Assembly: GCA_030248225.1 (NCBI GenBank) | Contig: JASANE010011690.1 | Span: forward strand, 1 to 64,000 | DNA length: 64,000 nt | DNA from: Trileptium ribeirensis | Lineage: Eukaryota; Nematoda; Enoplea; Enoplida; Thoracostomopsidae | Reading direction: 5' to 3' | In this document: positions 47,295 to 58,162 of the stretch, in pieces | Layout of the letters: every line of letters starts with the position of its first letter | How positions within the stretch are numbered: the first letter of the stretch is position 1 | Position numbers and translations under genes: made by a program | The notes under the pieces: generated by a model | What the model was told of the DNA's origin: nothing | Database searches by the model: none | Seen by the model: the letters and a program-made list of their open reading frames with translations, nothing else

Positions 47295-47775
47295 TGCGGC
47301 GTTCACGTTATAATGTACCCTCTATTTGGAATTTTTGTCCCCCTCTAGTCGCGACCCTACCGTATAGACAGTTAGGGTGACATCCATACTGTAAATAAAT
47401 TGCATGAGGGTGCACCACACACCCCTAGCTACTATATTTTTTCACGTGTCGGACACACCCTTATCTACCAAGTTGGCGCGATTTAACTATAACGGACACC
47501 GTCTGTAGCTAATGCGGTTTATTAGTCAACTATCCTGTGTAGTTTTTTTCTCAATTTACGATATTTGTATCTAGCCCATATGAACATTGCTCAAATAATT
47601 CCGAACGCTGTCAATAAAACAGGCAGAAGACACGGTGTGCCTAACACTGTCGAGAAGTGGTAATACGCGTAACTTTGTGGCTACTTTGAAAAAATTTATT
47701 GCCAACAGTGTGCTTGACACTGTGTGGTGTACATGGGTTCCAAACATTTAGGGACATTATAACGTGAACGCCGCA
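47295..47775. mobile_element. PIF/Harbinger-like MITE, right arm
   Basis: Inverted counterpart of 9630-10107 with the same terminal repeats and TTA flanks (47292-47294 and 47776-47778), the complement of TAA. It was copied with the arm rather than inserted independently, because its neighbours on both sides also match. Confidence 0.7.
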
Positions 47776-48136
47776 TTAATACGAAAATAACAGTGCCCTC
47801 AAGGAGGGCAACACATGAACGAAGGAAGCACAGTGCCATAAGCCTGCATACGCTTAATTCTTTTTAAACGTTTTATTTACGAAAACATTTCGCTGTGTTA
47901 AATAGTGTAGCCAACGGAATACACCCATAGCATCAATTCAACCGTTGGTCACAATATTCGAAGAGGGGTTGCAAAGGCAGCATAGGAGAAAAACTATTAT
48001 TAAATTTAAATGCATGAAGTTAATAACACATGTTATCATGTAACGAGTCATTGATCCCAACAAGAATAAGGTTACCAGAGGATGTCCTACTCACATCTGG
48101 CCCATATTGCGATTGAAAAGATATCTGCCTAAAGTC

Positions 48137-48290
48137 TATTTTTTGAAGTGGTTCCTTAAAGATAGATAGGTTCGCGATTCCACAATAGGATTTAAGTGGT
48201 TCCAGGCATTCACTATACTAACACTGAAAGTATGCATTGATCAATGCCGTTCCCAGGTCGTATGCAGAACGCAATTCCGAAAATGCAGAA
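48137..48290 (-). pseudogene. Non-LTR retrotransposon ORF2 C-terminus, right arm
   Basis: Mirror copy of 9130-9290 and the better preserved of the two. The minus strand reads FSVSIVNAWNHLNPIVES and then ends LSLRNHFKK with a stop at 48137-48139. This is the expected W-N-x-L-x-x-x-I-V-E-S spacing and FK-type ending of LINE ORF2 tails. The single frame here shows that the left copy suffered a frameshift. No other LINE domain is present. Confidence 0.65.
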
Positions 48291-48413
48291 ATTACGATGC
48301 GTCAACTGGGAGGATCATCACCAGGTTCCGTCATTTTGCATGGCATATTGTGGCAATCCTTACCTGCTTCGCTACTACTTCGGTGAAGGTAGATTTCTTA
48401 ATTTCGGTAGCTG

Positions 48414-48884
48414 ATGTTTGTTCTCGGACAGCAAGCGCCAACAAGCCAACGTGAAATTGTATCGATGGCTCGATTTTTTTGCTGCCGGAGTAGAGCTTTG
48501 ATTTGCTGCAGCTCCGGCCATCAAATTACAAACAAAGGATTTGTACGCACTCGTTGCCTTGAATGGCAACCACGACTTCTATGGAGGAACACCAACTCAC
48601 TAAAAGTGAATCCAGTTATTATACCGACCGCTGGTAAAGCAGTCGTCACCGCCATCTGTGCTGCATTTATTGAAATAAATATTTCGGCGACTGTGCAACT
48701 TCGTTTATGTCGGATATCACTGCTTGATTTTTTCTGTAGATTGACATTTTGCGAGTCCTTTGCTCTGACTTTGTTCACTTGCTTGATTTCTATTCAGGAA
48801 GAGCTATTGCTGGACATATTTGTAATTTGTTCGAATCGTATTGCGAAAAAATTGATGAAATTATGCTCCGAAGAATTGATTTAA
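48414..48884 (+). CDS. Unidentified 156-codon open frame, right arm
   Basis: Mirror copy of the frame at 8516-8986, again 156 codons and with identical N- and C-terminal parts. Between about residues 36 and 58 the reading differs from the left copy: a 2-nt loss near 48520 and a 2-nt gain near 48583 shift the frame and then restore it. Such compensated shifts are unlike purifying selection on this segment. Function unknown. Confidence 0.25.
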   Translation: MFVLGQQAPTSQREIVSMARFFCCRSRALICCSSGHQITNKGFVRTRCLEWQPRLLWRNTNSLKVNPVIIPTAGKAVVTAICAAFIEINISATVQLRLCRISLLDFFCRLTFCESFALTLFTCLISIQEELLLDIFVICSNRIAKKLMKLCSEELI

Positions 48885-49139
48885 ATTTGATACTGAGTGT
48901 AGTTAATTAAGTCTGGTGTAACAAACCAGAAATGCATTAACCTTGATCCTTGCACTTAGACCTGAATGCAATTGGATTAAAATGGCTCACTAGTTATATG
49001 AAGTTTGACTAAGGTTATCTTGCTCAAGGAACTAAGGTTATATCGCTCGACAGTTATTCCTGGCACCACGTGCAGTGTAGAGTGACAGTAGCAGATAGAA
49101 AAGAATTTCACTCTGTGACGATTGTAACAGTTACCCAGT

Positions 49140-49547
49140 ATTACATAAACACTGCATCTTTTATTGTTAAGAAACCTGAACTCAAAATCGGTATCTTCTA
49201 TTGCTAAGAAACATGAACTCAAAATCAGTATCTATTATTACTAAGAAAGATGAGCTTAAAATCGGCATTTTTATTGCTAAGATACCTGAACGCAAAATCC
49301 ATATCTTTTATTGGTAAGAAACCTGAACTCAAAATCGGTATCTGAGAAACCTGAACTCAAAATCAGTATCTTTTATTGCTAAGAAACCTGAGCTCAAAAT
49401 CGATATCTTTTATTGCTAAGAAAACTGAACTCAAAATCGGTGTCTTTTATTGCTAAAAATCTGAACTCAAATCTATATCTTTTATTCCTAAGAAACCTGA
49501 AATCAAAATCGGTATTTTTATTGCTAAGAAACCTGAACTCAAAACCA
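49140..49547 (-). repeat. About 40-bp minisatellite, right arm
   Basis: Inverted copy of the array at 7857-8245, with the same truncated unit, confirming that the array existed before the arm duplication. Confidence 0.85.
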
Positions 49548-50173
49548 ATATATATTTTAACGATCCAGAAAATTTAGTGCTTTTAAAATTAAACTGTGTA
49601 CTTATTTGACAAATTGGAGTGTTCAAAAATATGAAATGGTAGGCAATATGAAGTATAGAAATAGATAAAACTCAATTTACTTCGATCATTGTAGTAGCCC
49701 AACATATCCTTTTCGTTATAAATAATTAAGACTGTATATATCGTATATATTATTGTATATTCGTTAAAATATTATTTTTAAGAAAAATTAAAATTGACTA
49801 ATTAACACTAGGTTCTAATAATTGAAATATTGTAAATATAATTGAAATTCCGTTCATGATATCATGGATTTTTGCAGCATTTTATCTATTGTGAAAGCAA
49901 TAATTTTTGCTAGCATGTTTTTATTCCACTGAAGCCTTTTTCTTTTTGCGCGCACTCCAGACATATTAATTCTGCTTTAGTGATTTTTTCTCAATACAGT
50001 GCAAATAAGTAGTAATAATTAAAAATAACAAGATTCATACTGTATACGAAATGGTTTATCGTAGAAACTCGTAGCTAAAAACGGTTAAATGGTTATTTAA
50101 TACGTTCATCTTTTTGTTATTTCGTTCCGCTCGGAGTGTTCATTTCTGGACATAAAAGATTTAAAAATACGAA

Positions 50174-52591
50174 ATAAAATAAATCTTAGACTATTCTATT
50201 ACTTTATGCGACAATAGCTTAATAAACCTAGATCGATACTAACGCGAACTGGCAGAGATTCGAATTTAAGCTCCCGGTTCAGATCGACTCGATGTCTGCC
50301 TATGTCGGCTATGACGTCTTAAGACCCGACTCTTAACATATGTCCGTGAGAGTTGAACCGAGCTTAATTCATCTGGAAAAGCTGTGGTCGGCTCCTAAAA
50401 GCTCGTTTCTAAAACTGCAGATATATTGTACGTGCTCATTATATAGTACTGTAGTTAGCCAACAGCAACAACAGCCGAGATAACTTCGCTATCGGTTAAT
50501 CCGAAAAGCTCCAAATTCAACCGTATATAGTTCGTTTGTATATTATATTCCATTTTAACGCACAATTTTAGTATTAGGAGCCTAAGAGCCGAGCCGCGCC
50601 TGAATTTCAGTAGCAAAAGCCGAGCGGAGCGTACCACAAAATGGTCCACCAATAGCCGGGCTAAGCCGAAAATGGTTCCGAAGATCCGAGATTACCCATA
50701 GGCTGAAAATCTGGCTCTTTGTCACCTCTACGAACCCTCTTATACGAAATTATTGTTGATGGCATAATAGCTTAATATTAGAGAGTGTTTGTTGGGCAAT
50801 AGGTAAATTAACCTTAACCACTGAATTTTTCGGGTAAAATTGTACCTATTTAGTTTTTGCTAAATTTGCTTTCGTCCTACAGGCTCATACGGGGAGAGAT
50901 TGGATTATCGCCCCAGCCGGAGGCTCAGACTCCTCGGGCCGTACGCCGATCCCGCGCATAAATTCCGCACCGGCTCCCCTAGGACCTCTGACCTCATGCA
51001 TGTAAGGCACTAGTAGCTTGTCTCATCGCAAGGGTGGAGAATTCTGAGCATTGAATATGTAATTTAGAGAGACGTACACAGCTTGCGCTGCTTGAATAAT
51101 TGAGGAAATGTAGCCGCTCATTGCGTATTTAGAGACTCACAATGTGCGTCTGCATATAGGATGGATTGTGCAGCGTTTGCGGATAAATGTGCGCGCTCAC
51201 TGCACATTATAGGCTATATGAGCATAATTATTGCTACAAAACGTTTTGAAAACATATAGCAATAATTACATATTTTGCAATATATTACATATTTACATAC
51301 AATAATACATATTTTGTGCACTAGTTGTGCCATTTCCATAATTTTTCCAAGGAAAATGCAGGTTATTGTTACAATTATTAATAGATCTTGTAGCAACATT
51401 TGCTATTATTACTACACAATTTGCGCAATGTGCAACCTCATTGCAAGATTATGGTAGCAGTAATATGAGCTCCTAATACTACTATTCCTGTAAGCAATAT
51501 ATATTATTATTGCTATATATGCCATTTCGGTAGTTATAAACAACAACGTCTATACATATGTAATTCAGCATATTAAAACCATCGAAAATCCGCAAATCGG
51601 AGGACCTCATCGCTTTCCGAAGCCACGCACTAAGTCGTTCTTATGGCTAAAGAAATGACGTCCTGGCACTAAAAACGACTGTGTGGATAACGTTTGCCAA
51701 AGTTATAATATATAATCCAAGTTGCAGAATCCTGAATGGCTGACATCGAAGAATCTGGATGCAGCACCTAGGTGTAGCAAACAGCACGTGTTTCACAAAA
51801 AAGTGAAATTCGCTAAAATTTTGCACAAAATTGAACATGAAATTTGTAATACCAGGTTCAAAAAGATATTTTCATCAGCGCACAGTAGCGGATCCAGCAC
51901 AGGGCGGCACAGATGCATCCACTCACCCCTCCCCTTCCGTCAAAACACAGACATGCAGCATAAACGCGAAATATATATGCAGGAGAGTATTAAGAATACG
52001 TAAATCATAAAGAGTCCCGAAATATCAGCCAAAACCGAACCCGCCCCATCAAAAAAAAATTCCCGCAAACAGCTCATTCCTGTTACATATTTCAGGACCC
52101 GTCTTAGTTGTTGTCTAAAGTGCTATGAGGTAGGGAATAATTTTAAAATTAATGCAATCAAGCTGTTTCAGGGTATGTACCTGCAAATGTTATACAGGTA
52201 TTAGTAAAAATGTTCCTTTAAGCGCTTCAATTAAACGCTAACATATAGTATAGAGAGTCTTGAGCTACTTTAGATGCAACAATTGTTAAATTTAAATATA
52301 TAAGCAAAAGTTCGTTGTAAGTCTGTTTTGGCGCAATCCAATTCAGATATATTCGAAGTCTAGTGACAAATTTAAATTTAGCTTTCTCGATTTGTTTTAA
52401 TTCTGTTTTAGTCGAATCGTTCTCAAACCAAATTCTCTGCACGACTTTGTAACGAAGTTTGAACTCTTTGAATGCTATTACGCGCAAAGTTGCTAGCTAT
52501 AAACAAAATAAGGCATCTGGAATATCCCTTTTGTCAGTTACTTATAGCTAGAACCCAAATTCTTCAGCAGTGAATCAATAAAACTTTTAGC
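50174..52591. other. Right flank, no gene seen
   Basis: Sequence unique to the right side of the giant inverted repeat. A moderately GC-rich part (50870-51010) and a word-repetitive TTGCTA/ATTACATATTT tract (51220-51470) are present. Only short unrecognised frames occur, including two overlapping ones on opposite strands at about 51214-51457. Confidence 0.55.
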
Positions 52592-53105
52592 CCTAAAGTT
52601 AAATCATCCAGATGGTATAATAAGAGAGTAGGTAATATCAAGTATCCAATAAACCTGTATAGCACTTAATACGAATGTTTGAAAGATGTAGTGAATTTAA
52701 ATAATAGTTAAGAACTTCCAAGAGTAACCAAAAGGTTAAAAATGTCTGACACAACAGACCAATACCTCCAGACGCAAGAATAACCACAAGATTAGCTTCG
52801 GCCACAACAGCAGATTCACAAGAGTAACCAAAAGTTGATTCGATAAGGCCTAAAGTTAAATCATCCAGATGGTATAATAAGAGAGTAGGTAATATCAAGT
52901 ATCCAATAAACCTGTATAGCACTTAATACGAATGTTTGAAAGATGTAGTGAATTTAAATAATAGTTAAGAACTTCCAAGAGTAACCAAAAGGTTAAAAAT
53001 GTCTGACACAACAGACCAATACCTCCAGACGCAAGAATAACCACAAGATTAGCTTCGGCCACAACAGCAGATTCACAAGAGTAACCAAAAGTTGATTCGA
53101 TAAGG
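52592..53105 (+). repeat. 257-bp exact tandem duplication
   Basis: Copies at 52592-52848 and 52849-53105 start CCTAAAGTTAAATCATCCAG and appear identical base for base as far as I can read. This suggests a very recent duplication or an assembly duplication. Confidence 0.92.
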
Positions 53106-53317
53106 CTAGTAATTAGTAAAAATATCCAAGAGTTCCCACAAGGGCAAAATTCATACCACCGGAAATCATCGTCTTCAAATAGGTCTTCAAAAAATCCATA
53201 AAGCAGGAAATGGTTTACAACATAAACGCCGTCTAAGCTGCGCCAATGCAACAGAAACACACAATCAACACTTAGTACAAAAGCCAATAAGTAGTATACT
53301 CGATACCCAGGTCACAT
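52895..53317 (-). CDS. Possible hydrophobic exon, unidentified
   Basis: A minus-strand reading stretch without an in-frame ATG start (preceded by TGA). It contains hydrophobic segments (VVNHFLLYGFF, WIFLLITSLI, ANLVVILASGGIGLLC, TFLTFWLLLEVLNYYL) that could be two or three membrane spans. Its 3' half lies in the 257-bp duplication, so a second copy of the same tail is open at 52638-52922 in another register. A TATA/initiator-like motif lies about 110 bp upstream. The composition suggests a small membrane protein or receptor exon, but no family is recognised and it may be chance. Confidence 0.2.
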
Positions 53318-53393
53318 ACAGTTAAGTGGTCTGACAGCTCACAGCGAATTGCTTTCTAGCTGATCGAAAACATAAACTAAACTGAACTGCACA

Positions 53394-53435
53394 CAAAATG
53401 AACTAAACTGCCCGATTGTGCATGGTTTATATACA
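53394..53435 (-). promoter_or_regulatory. TATA plus initiator-like core promoter
   Basis: On the minus strand, TATATAAA (53426-53433) is followed 32 nt later (from the first T of TATAAA to the A of TCATTT) by TTCATTTT at 53396-53401, close to arthropod initiator spacing. A second TTCAGTTTAG lies about 20 nt further on. It would drive transcription toward the open stretch at 53317-52895. Confidence 0.3.
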
Positions 53436-53959
53436 AATTTTATTGCTATTCCAATTTTAAAAGTTAGTTTATAACTTGCTAAGTTTCAGTATTACAATTA
53501 AAAATATAAAACCAAAATGTGTTGTAACAATTCTCAAAAAATCAGGATTAGTCATGCCAATCTTTATAATGTTCTATAATTTAGCTGTTCGGTAGAAATG
53601 TTAATAAAATAGTTTGATCCCAATATATAAAATGAGTTTTGAAATGTACTACATCTACCAACTTGAAATTTTGTAAGCACCACAATTTCAATTGTATAAG
53701 TTTGAGATTTCCAAATTAAATTTACAAAAGTACAACATCATTACAACAGTAGTAAACTTTATATGAACGAAAGGAATTTAAAAATACATTTCTAAGCTGT
53801 GGTTGATTTTAATAAAGATGTTTGATTTGGTGATTTATATACCCACTTTTTTCACCAACAGAATAACTGCGCTTTTGATTCGCCTTAAGTAATCTCAAGT
53901 TTATAAAAAGATACATATTTACAACCAGACATCAGCGATTAAACAACATGAATATATAT

Positions 53960-54062
53960 AGACAAGTTTTCATACATACATATGCGTGCATGCCCCGAGA
54001 TATAAATACCTATTCATCCTATCGTCTACATCAGCTTACATATACATACGTACGTATAGATC
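53960..54062. repeat. CATA/TACG-type simple repeats
   Basis: Short runs of ATACATACATATGCGTGCATG and ACATATACATACGTACGTATAG-like words, typical purine-pyrimidine alternating simple sequence. A shorter CATATA run is at about 56615-56635. Confidence 0.7.
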
Positions 54063-57000
54063 AATACAGTTATTATCACCAAAAATTATAAAAGTCAATT
54101 CGCGTTGTATAGATAGTTGTAATAGTTACACACTGTTAATAATATGATTAAAAGATACATTAAGGTTTATACAGATATTTTTTAGTTATTGTACTAAATA
54201 AATATTTGAGATCTATAACTTAGTATATCTTTGCTATCATTGATTTCGGCGTCTAGCTTCAATCGCTGCTAACTAAGACTTGATCGATCACTGACATACG
54301 GGATTTTATAAGTAAGCGTCAACTCTTTTGGAAGCGTTGATTATATTCACCCGGTATTATAATTGGTATCTTAAAAAAATTTTAATCATTTAACAATAAT
54401 ATACAAAGTTATTTTCACTATTAGAATTTCGGTTGACGCTACTCTTACTAAATTATCAAAAGATGATATCGAGTAAACGGTAATTTTTCTGCATTTGATG
54501 GTTCACATAAGTGCAATTAAGTCATTCGTTCTCTGTTCGACCAACAACCATGGTATGGCAATTCACTAAAGATCCCCGGTCCAACATTAATTTATACAGC
54601 TGGCACGGCGTACCATTAGCATATAGCCAATCTATTCAATCAGACAGAATCTGATGCGGACGCTGTAGGTTCTTGAAATTTTGCCGAATCATATTAAACT
54701 TTCTAGAGACTTACATCACTTTTGTCGAAACACTGCTACACTTAAACATTAATCAACTAGCCAGCAGTATTATCAACAAAATAGTGCTGCATCTCGCTGA
54801 ATCCACTTGATTAGTTCAGTTTACCATTTACCACTTCACAAATATAGCATTTTAGTAGTTTAATATGTGAAAACAAATAGTCAGCACGCAGGATACGTAT
54901 GCTCTGATTTTATTAACCTTGGTTAGCTAATATACAAGTGCCATAAGTGGGACACAAATACAAAAAACTATCATTTTGGCTGCTAGGTGCTTGTAGCCGT
55001 TAGGGGCCTTAGAGTGGCAATGTGTCACCTTCATCTGAATGCTTTTATTGAGGCAATTAGGCCATCAGATGAGATGTGATACTGCCTATCATTACCCACA
55101 TAGAATTAAGTTCTTTGCGTTTGGCTGTTCACCAATTTACGCCTTCTGGTATCCTTATGTACAACAAATTTTGCTCATTGTGCATATGATTGCGATATAC
55201 GGTACCCGTCACAACTATAGCATTTTACAGTGCCAGATAGTTCATAAATAGAAAGATTCTGTAAGTATTTAACTAAATTGATTCATTGATAACAGTCCGT
55301 TAGTGAGATAGATCGGAGACCTATCAAAATGGCTGAATACTTTAGAAACAAAGATGCTAAGAAGCGGTGAAGATAAAAATACAATTCATTACATTTCAAT
55401 AATATGCGCTTAATAGTTTTTTTAATTGTTGGCTGTTAGCTTAATTAATTTTTTTGTACAATACACTTGAAACATGCCAGAAGGCTCAATAACATTATGC
55501 GCTGTTTTCCACAGAAAACAAACAGAAGTCTTAAGCCATATGTACCATCAAAATTTAATAATTTGGTGTTGTCAAGTCATAAACTGTCCCGCTGATATTG
55601 TACTGAGTAAGGATTGCCCACTCGTCAGTCCTGATTGTAAGATTTACGTAAGGAACTAACAAAACAAAAACAGGGCTGCAAACCAGGTAATCCTTCCCAA
55701 AACCTCCGGCCAAGCGGCACACATAATCCAGAAAACTGCAGTATCTCCATTATCATCGCGAAATAGTGACTATTAATGTAGGGTATACACTTGTAATATA
55801 CGCAAACACATGATGCTTGGCTTCTGTGCCTGTATAAATAATAGTTAGTTATTAGTTGTTGTTGTTTTTTTTTAATTAGTTAAATTGGGTACAAATGATT
55901 GTTAAATTTTTAAGAATTCGGATTATTTTTCATACCAAAAAAAATTGGGAGTATATATTGATTATATATTATAGATAACACGGTAAAAATATCCAATAAC
56001 GCCCAATAGGCCTACATCGTATCCTAACTTCCGTGATGCAAGGTATTTACGACACTAAAACCGAGTGGTTGACATCCAATAGTCGACAATCGAAACTATT
56101 CTATAATTTAAACTATATAGCTCGTAATAATTAAAAATTATTATTTGTTGGAAGCAGTGTAAAAACAAAAAGTTTTTACATGTTTTACTATAAAGTTATT
56201 AAATTTTGGAATGGAAAAGCTTGTATAATATAAAGCCGGTTCAAAATGGTACCATATTAAATTCATGAGTCGAAATTAGTTAAGTAAAAAAAGTTTGTTG
56301 AAACAAAATATAACTGAAATATTTTGCGTTTTTGTGAGAAAATATGTATTTAATTAAATCTCAGTCTATCAGGTATTTATAAATACATTAACTAAACGAC
56401 TGAAGATATTAAAAAATAATGGAATGCAGTTCTACGGCGCTGAAACATGTTTAAAAAGCAATTAAAGAGAAATTATAGAAATTCTTTCTACAACTCGATA
56501 ATTTACGGCTTCTAAAATTAGAACTTAGGCATGTAGGAATTAAATTATATACTTATTTTGAAATATAAACTTGCCCAAATGGTCGCCTAAATAAAACAGT
56601 CATAGTGAACAACATATATACATATACATATACTAAAATTATTTAAATTCAAGATATTAGAATTAATAGGTTTGTTACTACTTATACTACTGTGACATTG
56701 CGTGAGTCCTCTTTGTATGCACACACCGGGCTTGTTCTTTTCTTAAGTCAGTTTACGGTTGTAAAAGCGGTGAATTCGAAGAAATCACCATCTTCGTTTA
56801 TGTAAACGCGCACAATTTGCGATGCGGCAATACATAGGCACTGTTCGCGGTCACTATTCTGCGATTTGGCGTCGTATTTTGCAGAAAGCTACGAGTGAAA
56901 ACACGATTACCAATCAAGCTTTTTATCTTATTTTATAACACACAAATAGACCGCTAACATTACTGTCTGATTCAGAATGTCACATGACGAACGTGTGAAA

Positions 57001-57300
57001 TGGGCAAACGCGTGTGAGCGCATATTCCATTCGTACATCGCTGAGCTCATGTTCGCGTTAACAAAAATGTGAATACCAATGGCAAAAACGTGAACTCGAA
57101 TTTCTGCGCGAATCAATTCGTGATTTTGACAAAAAAGAACCTTGACGTACGCACCTAAAGTGGACTAACGCATAAAGCTAAAGTTGATCTACCTGAAACC
57201 AACTGTGAAGAAATTTTATATTTTAGTTGTTTACCGTTCACGATGACCAGGAATTTCTGATTTAGATATATATAACGAAAAACATTTTTTCCTAATATTA
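54063..57300. other. AT-rich flank, no gene seen
   Basis: Short frames only (for example 55039-55251, 55474-55659, 56928-57116 minus), none recognised and none with a neighbouring promoter or splice pattern that I can support. Confidence 0.55.
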
Positions 57301-57307
57301 CACTGTG

Positions 57308-57628
57308 ATGCTGCAGCAGAATGTTTGCTTGCTTCGATGGATTTCAACAAAACTGTTCAGACTATTTTTCACTATGTCCGTCCCCCGTTCCGGACACACA
57401 TATACGACGCCTGATATAACAAATTCTAAAAGTATGGACTTGGGGATTTTGTCATCAGGAAAAGCAAGTAATATAACTCTGCAAAGTGAATCTGATTTGG
57501 CTGAGATATTTCCACGAGTTGTTGAGAAGCAGGCAATGTTATGTTATTTCAGACCCCTCTTTGACCCTACCGGAGCCCCTTCCAACATCATTTACGATCC
57601 GATGACGCTGGAATGCGTTTATGTCTAA
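57308..57628 (+). CDS. Unidentified open frame of about 106 codons
   Basis: ATG-initiated. The product includes SVPRSGHTYTTPDITNSKS and FRPLFDPTGAPSNIIYDP. Composition is mixed rather than AT-biased, which is slightly suggestive of a real exon or an old mobile-element fragment. No domain recognised and no paralogue in the window. Low confidence. Confidence 0.15.
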   Translation: MLQQNVCLLRWISTKLFRLFFTMSVPRSGHTYTTPDITNSKSMDLGILSSGKASNITLQSESDLAEIFPRVVEKQAMLCYFRPLFDPTGAPSNIIYDPMTLECVYV

Positions 57629-57865
57629 CTTAAGGGCGGCAAAACATGATATTTTATGCTCTCTAATGAGCTATCGCGCGTGTTAACTGGCCCAGCTAAA
57701 GTTGAGTTTTTCGTGACAGTATAATAAAAACCCATAAACGGACATTGTCTAAATTTACTACTTTGGCCCGTGAGAATTCTTCCCAACGACCTTTCCATGC
57801 ACTTTTCCGAAATAAATTAGTATTGCCAACTGGCACTGTTAAAATGCCTCGCGCGGTTTCGGAGC

Positions 57866-58162
57866 GTGGTAAGGAATCGGTGTAGAATGGCGCGGTCGGG
57901 CAGAAAGGGGAATCTCACAAAGCCTATACACACCGAACATTTCTGGCGACGTCGGTTAAAGTTAAAGGGTCATCTTCATTCCAATATAAAATTGTTAGTT
58001 TCTAAACCATGTAATCGTGAAATCGATTGCTTTCCATCAATTTGTTCTTGTGCAGCGTTTCTCCAAATTTTTATTGTCAAAAACACGTTTCAAACTGCTC
58101 TTTTTGCAAAATACTGGAATAAGATGACAGATTGGTGGAGCAACCATACTCCAAACTTGTAA
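57866..58162 (+). CDS. Unidentified basic open frame of about 98 codons
   Basis: The product begins with an Arg/Lys-rich stretch (MARSGRKGNLTKP, HFWRRRLKLKGH) and ends in an aromatic-rich tail (KYWNKMTDWW). Not recognised. It lies 240 bp downstream of the frame at 57308-57628 on the same strand, with no evidence that they are linked. Confidence 0.15.
   Translation: MVRNRCRMARSGRKGNLTKPIHTEHFWRRRLKLKGHLHSNIKLLVSKPCNREIDCFPSICSCAAFLQIFIVKNTFQTALFAKYWNKMTDWWSNHTPNL

Larger units (their letters stand above)
7231..50173. repeat. Giant inverted repeat, 42.9 kb, arms of about 19.4 kb
   Basis: Bases 7231-26640 recur in inverted orientation at 30815-50173 (mirror sum 57404 at the outer end and about 57454 at the inner end). 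Identity is very high in some blocks and about 90% in others. The outer ends match abruptly at TTCGTATTTTTAAATC (7231) and its complement ending at 50173. No target duplication is apparent at these borders. All insertions in the arms are shared, so the duplication is younger than they are. No DNA polymerase, integrase or transposase frame that could mobilise the whole unit was found. It could be a segmental palindrome, a giant foldback element or, less likely because of the substitutions, an assembly artefact. Confidence 0.9.

Noticed and set aside
7231..50173. Maverick/Polinton or similar giant DNA transposon (long inverted ends)
   Set aside because: No protein-primed DNA polymerase, retroviral-type integrase of that family, ATPase or capsid frames. 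The only integrase belongs to the LTR element nested in each arm, and the arms far exceed Polinton end lengths.
7231..50173. Pure assembly artefact (read-through of a missed adapter)
   Set aside because: The arms differ by substitutions and indels, including different frameshifts in the two Gypsy copies, and there is a 4.2-kb unique spacer. A simple artefact would give near-identical arms with almost no spacer. Head-to-head joining of two haplotypes is not excluded.
50230..50300. tRNA gene (TTCGAA-containing sequence near 50260)
   Set aside because: No A-box, no acceptor stem and no cloverleaf.
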